Shown piece after piece: positions 21,975-31,161 of a DNA stretch of 64,000 bases (positions within the stretch are counted from its first letter, which is position 1; each line of letters starts with the position of its first letter). A model generated the notes under the pieces. It was not told the DNA's origin, made no database searches, and saw nothing but the letters and a program-made list of their open reading frames with translations. The DNA is from Flaccisagitta enflata. Lineage: Eukaryota; Chaetognatha; Sagittoidea; Aphragmophora. The DNA is taken from positions 100,688,001 to 100,752,000 of the forward strand of contig OZ231127.1 in NCBI GenBank assembly GCA_965153355.1. Direction: 5' to 3'. Position numbers and translations under genes: made by a program.

Positions 21975-22866
21975 CAGGCTCATGCTCGGGCCTAAAAAGG
22001 TACAGTTAGTAACCAAAACCGCAAATTTTCTAGGGCACGCCATATCAGAAAATAATATCATAAGGATGGCTAGTAATAGAATCACCAGTTTAAGGGATAT
22101 AAAGAGTCCAAAAAATAAAGATGAACTAAGAAGCATCTTGGGTTTCCTATCTTGGTATGCCAACCGGACCAAACTGAGGGACGTGATGCATGGGATGCGT
22201 GAAATAGCCAAGTGTGGCCGGGTCTTCCACTGGTCAAAAGAATTAGAATCTGACTTGCGCGAGTCCATCGAAATAGTCCTCGACCCCCATTCAGGGATAT
22301 TACGGGCCCCTGTAACCCCAACAGTAGAATTTCCTTTTATTTTATTCATAGATTCGAGCCGTTATTCACTAGGGTCTTGTCTGTGCCAAATTCAAAAAAT
22401 TGGGGAAAATGAGGAGGTGGTAAATACTTTTGACCCAGATAGTAAAAATCGTGTTTATCTCCTGCAGTACTTTAGTACTGCAATACCATCAAATGAATTG
22501 CTTATGCCTATTTGTCTGTTGGAACTGAAGAGTCTGTATCTCAGTCTGAAACATTGGCGTCATTTTTTATTAGTTTCTAATTGTCCGTTTGTCTGTTACA
22601 CGGACAGCCGTTTTGTCAGTTACTGGCTATCTATTGAAATATGCTCTGAGAAAATAGCGCGCTGGATCGAATATATATCACAGTACCGTATAGAAATTCG
22701 CTTCACACCCTCGGTCATGAACCCCGGAGACCTAATGTCGAGAGCATTTGTAAGAGATACCGCCACACCCACCGCCCGTAATCCTTTTTACAATTATCAA
22801 ATATTCAATGGGGAGGGGAAATTACTGCGTGCCGATCAGATTTTTTCAAAAGATAAACAGAGTTAA
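21975..22866 (+). CDS. RT thumb/connection and RNase H of the nested element
   Basis: After the duplication the frame gives MLGPKKVQLV...FLGHAIS, the expected RT thumb and connection. RNase H follows with acidic residues at LFIDSSRY, LLELKSLY, CYTDSRF and MNPGDLMS. The ORF closes at TAA 22864-22866. Integrase follows in another frame after a structured gap. Confidence 0.88.
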
Positions 22867-22939
22867 ACGAATGGTTTCAAACAACTAAGAGGGGCCCCTT
22901 GGCAGTAGTAAAGACCCTTACCGAGTGGGGGGGTGGATC

Positions 22940-23064
22940 CCCTCGCGAGTGCGAGGGACGGGATAGCCACGTACGGCAGTCGTACGTGCCCGGGGGAGGG
23001 CCAACTGCATCATGTGATCGTCTGACGGTCACCAGAGTTCACATGATGCATGAGTGCGTTGGCC
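22940..23064 (+). other. Three consecutive stem-loops between RNase H and integrase
   Basis: Stem 1 is CCCTCGC/GCGAGGG (22940-22957, 4-nt loop). Stem 2 is CACGTACG/CGTACGTG (22968-22988, 5-nt loop). Stem 3 is TGCATCATGTGA/TCACATGATGCA (23006-23050), clamped by GGCCAA/TTGGCC (22999-23064). Perfect stems of 7, 8 and 12 bp within 125 nt are unlikely by chance. They lie where the pol frame is interrupted and may be an RNA signal or an inserted sequence. Confidence 0.6.
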
Positions 23065-23308
23065 TGAAGGCTGATGACCGAGAAAGTAATTTAGTATGTA
23101 GCAGTGAGATCGAGCCGACCCTTAGTGGGAAAAGTGGACGAAGAAAGGCAAGGGCAAGGAGGAATGACAGGAAAAGGGATAGAAAGCTGATTGATCGGTT
23201 GTCCGATGAGAGAGAGAAACATGAATGTTCACCTTGTTCTTGTTCTGGTTGGGGTGACGAGGCCGACGTCCACTGCAGCTGCTGCTGCCGCCTCTCAAAT
23301 CTGTTGAC

Positions 23309-24733
23309 TTGTCTGATATCCATCTGTCGGAGGACAATGTTCTTTTACTGTCGACCGAGGATCTGTTGAAAGGGAAAGAAGAGTTGGAGATAGATGATCA
23401 ATTTTCAGAGTGTGAACTACCGACATTGAGAGCCGAGGATTTGAGCGAGGTTTTAGAGAGGCAAAAAGGGGAAATGTCAATAAAGTTGAGGGACTGGCTG
23501 GAGGGCAAAGTCGATCTGCCTAACAAGGTCGAGTCACTTGGACTCGACTCAAAATATCTCTCTCTTTTGCGTCATTTTTCACTTTTTAGAATCAGTAAAC
23601 AGAAAGTCATCTTTCGTCTGTTTACAAACAGGGACGGGGGCGTCCGGTTCTTAGTTTTTGTGGATCCTGAGAGTTTAAAAGGGCTGGTTGAACGGACGCA
23701 TGAGGGATTAGGTCACGTGTCAAAGACAGCCGTTTACGAGTGTCTAAAACAAGGCCACTATAGTCCGGGGATGCGGGAACAAATTAAGGAAATTTTAAGG
23801 GCATGTTTACCCTGTCTTAAATATAACATACAGAAAACCATTAAATGTAAGGATTCCACAGTCATGTCGACCCAATCTAGGCAAAAATTGCAAATGGATA
23901 TAATGGGGCCGATATGTAATAGCCATGGATTTAGATACATTTTGGGCCTTGTTGACTGTTATGATAGAACTTTATTTCTAATCCCTTTGAAAACTTTAGA
24001 GGCAAGGGAGATGCAGAGGGTTTTAATCGATTTCTTTTCTGAAAATGGACTCTGGGAATTTATTCAAATAGATTTTAAGTGTTTAACTCTGAGGGGTTTA
24101 GACTCGGATTTACTAAAGGGTTTAAGGGTGGGTGTAATTCGCAGTAATCATCACACTAACTCCCAATCGGCCATTGAGCGCCAATTTCAGACCAGCCTTA
24201 TCACCTTGCTTAAGATGATGGACGGACAGCCGGACTTATCAGGGTGGTCCAAAATGCTCAACAAGTTAACATTCACCTTGAACAACCGGCCGCTTGCGAG
24301 CCTCAATTGGCGAACTTCATCGGAGCTGCGTTTTGTGACGCCGCCGCGGCTTTTGGGGCCGCTACACCTCACAACCATACCTGAGAGGGGGGATATGAAG
24401 GGCTTAAAGTTAATGTCTCAGATGCATGATGACATAAGGGAGGCTGCATTCAGGGCGTCTATCAAGAGCAAGAATTTCATGTATCCAACGGATTCACTGG
24501 CAGCCGGGACTGTCGTATTTAGGAAAAGACAAAATTTCTCGAGACATAATAACAAAAAACTACAATACAAGGTTATCACGGGCTATGAGGTCCTAAAGAG
24601 GGTTGGGAGTGGCACCTACCTATTACGGAATTTACGGACGGACAAAGACGAAGTACTCCCAGTCTGCCAGTTGATTAGGACAAAATTAAGTAGAAACGAG
24701 GTCATTGAGATTTTGAGCAAGTTGAGTGATTAA
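23309..24733 (+). CDS. Integrase of the nested element
   Basis: An uninterrupted 474-codon frame. The zinc-binding part reads RTHEGLGH...CLPC (HX4H, CX2C). The catalytic core has Asp in MDIMG (23897-23899), Asp in QIDFK (24071-24073) and Glu in SAIERQ (24176-24178), giving a D-D-E triad with 34 residues between the last two. The C-terminal region (KLQYKVITGYEVL...GSGTYLL) sits where Ty3/gypsy integrases carry the GPY/F module. Integrase inserts the cDNA into chromosomal DNA. The frame differs from RNase H and the 5' end merges with a repeat-like stretch, so the pol connection is broken in this copy. Confidence 0.9.
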   Translation: MSDIHLSEDNVLLLSTEDLLKGKEELEIDDQFSECELPTLRAEDLSEVLERQKGEMSIKLRDWLEGKVDLPNKVESLGLDSKYLSLLRHFSLFRISKQKVIFRLFTNRDGGVRFLVFVDPESLKGLVERTHEGLGHVSKTAVYECLKQGHYSPGMREQIKEILRACLPCLKYNIQKTIKCKDSTVMSTQSRQKLQMDIMGPICNSHGFRYILGLVDCYDRTLFLIPLKTLEAREMQRVLIDFFSENGLWEFIQIDFKCLTLRGLDSDLLKGLRVGVIRSNHHTNSQSAIERQFQTSLITLLKMMDGQPDLSGWSKMLNKLTFTLNNRPLASLNWRTSSELRFVTPPRLLGPLHLTTIPERGDMKGLKLMSQMHDDIREAAFRASIKSKNFMYPTDSLAAGTVVFRKRQNFSRHNNKKLQYKVITGYEVLKRVGSGTYLLRNLRTDKDEVLPVCQLIRTKLSRNEVIEILSKLSD

Positions 24734-25420
24734 TAGTCTAAACTAGGCATGTGAATTCTGACTAAGAACTCATTTCAGTGAAATTTTGGTGAATTTAGTG
24801 AATTTTGTAAATTTCAATGATAATTTTAACGGGATATTGGCAAAATTAGTGATATTTGTGATATCTTATGACAGTTTAGTGATGTTTTATCGATATTTCA
24901 TCGATAAACTAGCGATTTTAACGATATTTTAGTACCATTTTAGTGACATTTTAGTGACACTTTGGGGGTATTTTGGCGGTATTTTAATCAAATTTCAGTC
25001 ATATTCTAATAAATTTGGTGATATAATGATATTTCAATCATATCTCAGTGACCTCTTAGTGATATTTTAGTTATGTTTTAACAATTCTTGCGATTTCAAT
25101 GACATTTTCAATCTCATCTCTGCCTTTGGCTACAACTCGTTTTAGTTTGGCTAAAAACTCATTTTAGTGACAGTTCTAACAGAAATTGATAAAGTTTTAG
25201 CAATTTTATAACATTTTGGTGTTTTGATGTAAATTTGAGTGGTATTTCTAGTCTTATTTCCTACCTTTAAGCAACAAGTTTTTACATCTTATAGGTTCAC
25301 ACTCACAATTTGAGACTTGGTTTTGTATGTAAAGCTTCATTTTGATTGATTCAACGATTCTCTTTGATTAGACTTTGGTTAGTGTCGAGCAAGTAGAGTG
25401 TTAGTTTATTTCTCTTACAG
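24734..25420 (+). repeat. Degenerate TTTAGTGATATTTT-like repeats before the hydrolase ORF
   Basis: From about 24780 to 25260, short imperfect units such as agtgatattt and gatattttagt recur without a fixed period. No ORF is present. The last 15 bases (tttatttctcttacag) form a strong splice acceptor at 25406-25420. Confidence 0.6.
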
Positions 25421-25426
25421 GACAAA

Positions 25427-26134
25427 ATGCCGAGGGTACCGACTTGGATGAAAAAAGTACCTGACACGTTACAGTCGAAGAGGATCACGCAACACTTGAT
25501 CTGGAGTTTCAACTGGCTAGCTTTGATGGACTCTCATGGAGCTGGCCTGATTGACTACTTTGGGTCAATGGGGCTATCGACAATTGCAATTCATGGCGGC
25601 AAAATTTCGCACGCTTCTTCTTTGGTTTCTCAACTTTCTTTCTTTGATGGGGAATTAGATTTCTTGCTATTGTTTTTGGGGGGAAATGACCTTGCTGATT
25701 TCAAGACCTCTGTGACAGATATTGCGCATGAATTGGGGAAATTTCTGACTGAATTCGCGAGCAGGAGCCCTCACACCACAATAGTAACGGGTTCGGCCAT
25801 TCCTAGAGTGCCAGACAAACGGAGGATGGAAGAGTCGGCTGACCATTTTATAGGTCGTGTAGGGGACTTGGACAAACAGACATTTCAGGTTTCACCACTT
25901 CATCATCACTTTTGCAGTGATCTCTTAATCGGTAACAGATGGACATACGGTACGGTCCCAAGGTTGGATTTATACGGTAGTGATCTGACTCATTTGAACG
26001 ATGAGGGCCGTCAGGCTTTGTCCGTCCTGTTTGACTTTGTCTTTGAGTCAGTCAATTTTGGCCGATACGATACTAGACGAGAATTTTCAGTGGGGGGCAA
26101 TTACGATTTCAGGACTCTATTCTGGGCTTTCTAA
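25427..26134 (+). CDS. SGNH/GDSL-type hydrolase in the env position
   Basis: A 235-residue ORF with the SGNH blocks in order. MDSHG gives nucleophile Ser36, HGG near residues 56-58 can supply the oxyanion Gly, GGND gives Asn87, and DLTHLND gives Asp186 and His189. The catalytic set is complete, so an esterase or acetylhydrolase activity is plausible. The substrate is unknown. There is no signal peptide or membrane segment, so it is probably cytosolic. A splice acceptor ends 6 bp before ATG (25427), and joining to the LTR leader exon would add AUG-Asp-Lys in frame. It lies downstream of integrase, where env sits in retrovirus-like elements. Esterase domains are known in ORF1 of some non-LTR elements, but this position is unusual as far as I know. 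Confidence 0.75.
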   Translation: MPRVPTWMKKVPDTLQSKRITQHLIWSFNWLALMDSHGAGLIDYFGSMGLSTIAIHGGKISHASSLVSQLSFFDGELDFLLLFLGGNDLADFKTSVTDIAHELGKFLTEFASRSPHTTIVTGSAIPRVPDKRRMEESADHFIGRVGDLDKQTFQVSPLHHHFCSDLLIGNRWTYGTVPRLDLYGSDLTHLNDEGRQALSVLFDFVFESVNFGRYDTRREFSVGGNYDFRTLFWAF

Positions 26135-26574
26135 TTGACACATAGGATAAAAGTGGACTGGTTTTCTTTTTCTTGGTTATTTCTATTTCAGTTTATCACT
26201 ATGATATGGTCCAATAATGATTAACACACTAATACATTAATTCATTAACACATTAACACACTAACGTTGACCATATCAGTTATTAACACTTTACATTTTT
26301 CATCTCTTCTTCGGATATGGTTTCACTCATCAGGGTGAAGCTGGGGTTGTGTCAACGGAAATTGTGGGGAAACAGTCAAAATCATTATTGCATACCACCA
26401 ACAGTATGATTGTGGTTTATCGACGTTTTCGTCACAATCTAGTACGTCCATGCATACCTACATCAGTATGACGACATACTACTGACAGATTTCAAGCGCA
26501 TTTTTACAATAAGACAGACGTACGGACAGAGATGGAGAGAGCGCTTACAATGACTAACTGACAGACGTGCTTAC
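26135..26574. other. No gene recognised
   Basis: This AT-rich stretch includes a short run of acacattaacaca units near 26223-26268. The frame of the antisense cytoplasmic-tail exon would run on to a stop near 26500 if its donor at 26574 is not used. Confidence 0.4.
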
Positions 26575-27622
26575 CTATAGAGTTTGGCTGCGATGGTTGG
26601 GCCGCAGAAGGAGCGGCCGGGATCGCGACGGCAGGACGTATGGCTGGAGCGGCTGGTTGGTTGGCCGGGACGCGGACTGCGGCCAGGTTGATCGGATTAG
26701 GATTCGGCCGGTTCCTCCTGGTTAGAAATCTTCTTCCTTGCTGACGGCACCTCTGCCATCCTGGGGATTAGAAGGGGGGTCGTGGTTTGTTAGACATTTT
26801 CGAGGACTGAATAAAAAAAAAGAAAAATGTAAAAAAAAAAAAAAGAGAATTTTCTTTTACATTTCTGAGTTAGACATACTTTGGGTATTCCAACACGGGT
26901 TTTGGTTCTTTGAGGGGGCCATGAGTGTTCAAACACTCTTTTCATTTTATAAGAGCCAGTGAGATTATCTGGGCCCAGGATATCCTTGAAATTTTATTAT
27001 TTCATAATTGAGACATTTCGTGACTGTTTTTGAAGATCTGTGATTCTGATTCTTCAGTTAAATGGAGACTTGAGAATATTTGTATTCATAATATGTGATT
27101 TATTTGCAAAAATATGTGTCTACTATTCACGATTTGACAATTGCCTATTGCCTATTCTTGGAACGTCACGTCCTTATAAGATCTATTTCTACTAATAAAG
27201 GGGGTGTAGCTTGCTATTCACCTTTCACGAGGAGGACGGCGATCAACGCGAGCGTCAAAACTCCCAACGTGATCACGTAGTAGATGTCGTTCCATCCTAG
27301 ACCGATGGTCTCGCAGTCACCTGCACAGGTAAAGGGTAAGTATGACCCCCACTTGACCAACACATCTCCCAGGTTTGTTGGTCTGTTTACTCGCACGTCC
27401 GTTTGTCCGTGAGTACTAAGATGGAGGATATATACCTGAGAAGCCTAGGCGTGAGACTGCTAGGAGACAGGGCTTCCCCAACCACCCGTGGTCGGTAAGT
27501 GCTATAATGTGGTCGGCCGCCTGTTTAGTGGAAATGAGGGACTGTATTACGTCATGCTTATATAATCGATCTGTGTGGGTGTGGTGAGTGGATTGGTGGG
27601 TGGTGAGAGTGTGTGTGTCCAT
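26575..27622 (-). CDS. Spliced antisense membrane protein (gene B of the nested element)
   Basis: Minus-strand exons 27622 (or 27570) to 27436, 27320-27222 and 26760-26575 join in consistent phase through GT-AG introns of 115 and 461 bp. The first exon encodes an ectodomain piece ending RLGFSG. The second encodes DCETIGLGWND and a strong membrane segment (YYVITLGVLTLALIAVLLV). The third encodes a basic, Cys-containing juxtamembrane part (WQRCRQQGRRF) and a Pro/Ala-rich tail. It reads as a single-pass membrane protein with the tail in the cytosol. The N-terminal exon and signal peptide are not resolved, and a further 3' exon is possible after donor 26574. The family is not recognised. It lies antisense inside the LTR element. 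Confidence 0.6.
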
Positions 27623-28557
27623 ATATCCAGTTGTTCATTCACTCACCATCGCGACGTCCGCTTCTTCGTCCGTCTTAATATCCTGATGTCACTGTCTATT
27701 CGCAATCAGTCCGTGGCTGCGTCCTGAAGGATAAAAAAGAACAGATGGAGGAGGACGCGTCTTTGCAAACGCGCCCTCCCCCGCGCCGGGGACAGTCCGT
27801 TGGTCCGTCAGTCAGATATGCTTTTGTGAATTTGATAAAAAAAAAAGAGTCCCCGACGTTTTATTTAAACATGAATCTTTAAAATCGTGGTCTAGAGTAA
27901 AATTGACTTTGAATTAAAAATCACAGAATATGGCCGATCGATGCATAGAAAGGGGGCACACCTTCATGTAAGAATATCATTTATGGCAAGCCTTCATTAT
28001 TCCTAAATTTTTACATTTTTGAATTGTTTTTAATTTAATCGCAGTCCTGGTTTTTAGTTTAAGTATATCCAAAGGAAGATACCAATGAAACTATAAAACG
28101 AGAGGTTCAGGTACTTTAAGGAAATCAGTGTAAGAATTTAGAGCAGTGGAAATAAAATGAATCTGTCATAATAAGATGTATAAAGAATTTCGGAGACCAT
28201 TAATTCTAGATTGGTCATCTTATCAAAAGAAACATAGAACTTTCTTATATATTTAGCATGCTCAATATTTTGAAGGTTTAAAGCCCATGTTCTTGAACTT
28301 TAGACAAAAAGAAAAAGTATACAGGCCTTTCAATGATCTTAACGTGTCTCATGATAAAAGCATAATTTGGCGTCTCTCTATGTGCATGGTGCAAAATGTT
28401 TTTAAAAAAAAGTGCAGTGTTTACTAATGTAAGCTCGAAGAATGGTATGCCGCGGGTTGGCCGGTGGCTAGGGCTAGGACGGATAGATTCTTAGGGCCTA
28501 AGTGACCGTGTTAATTGGCACAATGTGCCCACGTGTCACTAAGAGCCGGGCAACACT
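27623..28557. other. Non-coding or unresolved exons of the antisense genes
   Basis: A possible minus-strand exon ends at a donor near 27647 (GATG|GTGAGT in that orientation), but I could not link it in phase. The rest is AT-rich without a supported gene. Confidence 0.35.
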
Positions 28558-29013
28558 CTAGACTAATGGCACTGGTAATTCGGGTGCCGCGGTTTGGAAA
28601 GATCTTCCCCGGGGACTGCACCCGAGGAGAAGGCTGGTCTTAAGATCTTTTTTCAATTTAAATTTAAGAAATGAAACATAAGCTGAATAGAGTGCTGCCA
28701 GGCTCGAAATAATCGCTATCAAAACCTTCGCCCACCCTTGTAAGGTCGCATGGGGGACGGGGGGTTGGGTGGTAGTGGTAGTGCTAAGTGGAAGGGCTGA
28801 GGTAGGGATCGTTGTGGTAGGCGTTGACCTAGTCTGGAAAAATCGTTGACAGATGGGCGACAACGTGACAAGTGATGGACCACGACGACATTTCATTCGT
28901 AAAAAATCCGAGCGTCGATGCATTTGGGTCGGACGGACGGTTGTCGTGTCGAGACGGGCGCTGATGACAGACGCACCGAACAAAATAAAAATCGAAATGA
29001 GCAAGCGATGCAT
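28558..29013 (-). CDS. Antisense single-pass membrane protein (gene A of the nested element)
   Basis: An intronless 151-codon minus-strand ORF with ATG at 29013. Residues 1-19 form a typical signal peptide (MHRLLISIFILFGASVISA). Residues 20-90 are an ectodomain with two Cys and a Thr/Pro-rich, probably O-glycosylated stalk (TTTIPTSALPLSTTTTT). Residues near 93-118 are a membrane segment (WAKVLIAIISSLAALYSAYV) followed by a basic FKLKKDLK and a short tail. The layout is that of a small mucin-like type I membrane protein. It lies antisense between the hydrolase ORF and the 3' LTR, upstream of gene B on the same strand. Whether it acts in envelopment, attachment or nothing is unknown. Confidence 0.65.
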   Translation of the reverse strand: MHRLLISIFILFGASVISARLDTTTVRPTQMHRRSDFLRMKCRRGPSLVTLSPICQRFFQTRSTPTTTIPTSALPLSTTTTTQPPVPHATLQGWAKVLIAIISSLAALYSAYVSFLKFKLKKDLKTSLLLGCSPRGRSFQTAAPELPVPLV

Positions 29014-29533
29014 AGCGAGACGCTTTTCTTCAGAAATAAAACAAGATGAGATAAAAAGAAGGGAAAGAGAAACGCTAATAGAGAAAAGTAAAATGAGGAA
29101 GATAAAATCATCAAAAGTAAAATCAATAGGTTAAAATGAGATAAAATTAGATGTAGACCACGAGGTGATAAAAATGAATAAAACCGACAATTAATGAAAT
29201 TCAGCGTTGCTTAAATATTAATTACCTCTGACAAGCGGGGAAAAATGATAATGGAATGAAAATCTGAGACGCGGTCGTCTCCCAGTTGGGTCAGCCAATC
29301 AGAGGCCGACTTGGTGAGAGACGGCCAATGACGATGACAAGACAGTGATGACGCGGGACCGAAGTTCATCCAAACGGTTCTGTAGATCCGTTGACGGCGA
29401 CGTGGCAGAATATCCGAGTCACAAAATACTATCTGGGCCGTTAGTAAGTCATAGTTAGTTTGTTAGTTAGGAATACAAATAAATAGTTACTTCTTTTTGT
29501 TTTACTATTAATCGGTTCGGATGGAACCAATTT
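29014..29533. other. Region between antisense gene A and the 3' LTR
   Basis: No plus-strand gene. It may hold the promoter of antisense gene A. An imperfect inverted stretch near 29268-29330 (gagacg...gagagacg) could fold. Confidence 0.35.
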
Positions 29534-29544
29534 GGTGGAGGTAG
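29534..29544 (+). other. Polypurine tract
   Basis: GGTGGAGGTAG immediately precedes the 3' LTR. A purine-rich primer at this position starts plus-strand DNA synthesis in LTR elements. Confidence 0.75.
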
Positions 29545-30275
29545 AGTTGTGGATGTAGAATTTTAAAGGACAGATGCTATAAGTCAAGTTAAACTAAAAC
29601 AAAAAATCTAAAGGTCTAAAAATATATTAAACAATTTGCGCAAGGAAATTCCTTTCCCATGTACTTTTGTTATTAAGAATTATTCACCTTTATAATTATT
29701 TTTTAGACTTTGGTTTGATACAGTGAATTGGTTTTCATTCAATCTATTGTTGATTTATGTTAACAATAACACTGGCATTCAATGTATCTTTATCTATTTC
29801 TATCAACTGATAATCTTCAATGTTGGAGTTTTGTGACAACATTGAAGATGAAATGTTTTGTTATCATTGATGCATCAATGGGATATCTTTAACTGAATAC
29901 TACTGTAAATTCCCTGGTATAAAACATTGTGTGACGTGTTATTTGGATCCATTCTCATCGCTCGCTGGGGTCATTTGCTCTGCGTAAGTTCCATTCCTCT
30001 AACTCTGTCTAAATAAACTTATTGCCTTAAACACTGTCTAAATAAATTTATTGCCTAAAACTTTGTCTTAATAAACTTATCGCCTAAATAACTTTGTCAT
30101 GAATAAATATATCTAAACATTGTTACCATTCAATAAGTCCTGCTTCCATGCCTCTGAATGAAGAATTAAGGGCTTTGGTCAATTACTATTGAACTAGATG
30201 GTATTTAAAGGATCAGGAAAAGATTTATTGAGACTAAGAATGAACAAGCATGACCAGACTAGAATTAACAATAAC
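29545..30275 (+). repeat. 3' LTR
   Basis: A direct copy of 16391-17121, same length. It differs by two scattered bases and by a block at 29956-29983, where the leader exon lacks the ATG next to the donor. The following bases (ATGATGATTT) belong to the minus-strand 190-codon ORF. Confidence 0.95.
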
Positions 30276-30766
30276 ATGATGATTTTCTTGCATCTCTTGC
30301 AATCGTTTGACGAATCTCTTTTGTATGATTTACATAATTTGCAGGCTTTCGTCGTCGATGGAGTTGACGGATTCGCCGGTCTTGCTGCGGCTGCCGTCGA
30401 CGATGATTTTGCGGCAGTGTTCGACAGCGCTGGCGAGACCGTTGACGCTCTTGATGTGTTTCCGAAACTGAGCGTTATTTCGTCTCCCTTGTCGCTGCTT
30501 GGTGTCAATGATGGTGGAGGATTCGCGTTTGGTCGGTCCGTCGTCGTTGAGATGACGCCTTGCGGATTGGCGCCGACGTCCGTTGAGGATGTTGGCGTTT
30601 GACTATGCCTTTGGCGGACGTCGTCGTTCGGCGGCGTCTGCCTTTCGTCTGGTTGATGCGGCGAGGCTGAAGATGAAGGCGTTGATAAGTTGGGAATGCC
30701 AATGTCTGGTGGAACGTTCGACATGACGTCTTCATGTGCCTCAGCTCGCGGATCTTCTCGGTTCAT
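30276..30766 (-). CDS. Truncated disordered ORF with four-cysteine motif (giant element)
   Basis: Reading downward from ATG 30766, about 163 codons of Pro/Ser/Thr-rich disorder end in CKLC...CKRCKK, a possible zinc-binding site, exactly where the nested LTR begins. The last 27 codons of the open frame are LTR sequence and not original. I do not recognise the protein. It lies between the 1159-aa ORF and the Gag ORF of the giant element, in the same orientation. Confidence 0.5.
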
Positions 30767-31161
30767 GCTGCGTCACTGTCTCTTAAAGGTAGTTGATCGT
30801 TTTTATTTTTTTTTGGTATTTGTCAAAGAGATTTTGCAATCTATCTGTAAAATAATCATTGTAGATGGATATTCATGTATGGCAAGAATTATAACAGCAA
30901 AACTTTGAGCGAATTTGACAGTAAATGTAATTCTATGACATTGCGCGGTGCATGAATAGCAAACCAGACGCGATCTGTATACTATTGTTATTCAAACGCG
31001 TATAACGTAAACTGAACGTGAATCTCATGGTATAGATATGGTAAAGATAAAAGAAGGAGTAAAACAGCAACTTAAAAAAAACGCTGTTGCTCATGTAAAC
31101 ATAGGTATTTGGTTTTATGATAAGCACTGGCGATAGAGTTTGATGATCAATTTCCTATGTT
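30767..31161. other. Spacer between giant-element ORFs
   Basis: AT-rich, with no ORF of coding character and no repeat recognised. Confidence 0.5.

Larger units (their letters stand above)
16391..30275 (+). mobile_element. Nested, nearly complete Ty3/gypsy-like LTR retrotransposon (13.9 kb)
   Basis: Two direct 731-bp repeats bound an internal region. That region has a primer-binding site directly after the left LTR, gag, an in-frame UGA, protease-RT-RNase H-integrase, an SGNH hydrolase ORF, two antisense membrane genes, and a purine tract directly before the right LTR. Orientation is fixed by PBS, polypurine tract, TATA box and coding order. Minus-strand ORFs of the giant element flank it on both sides, so it is nested. 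I find no target-site duplication (flanks TCTTA and ATGAT). Small breaks in gag and RT suggest this copy is no longer autonomous. Confidence 0.92.

Noticed and set aside
27214-27396. 60-codon membrane ORF as a stand-alone gene
   Set aside because: It lacks an ATG; splice signals and phase make it the middle exon of the antisense gene B.
16391-30275. LTRs belonging to the minus-strand element rather than the plus-strand one
   Set aside because: A tRNA-complementary PBS directly follows the left LTR and a purine tract directly precedes the right LTR in plus orientation; no PBS is found in the reverse reading.
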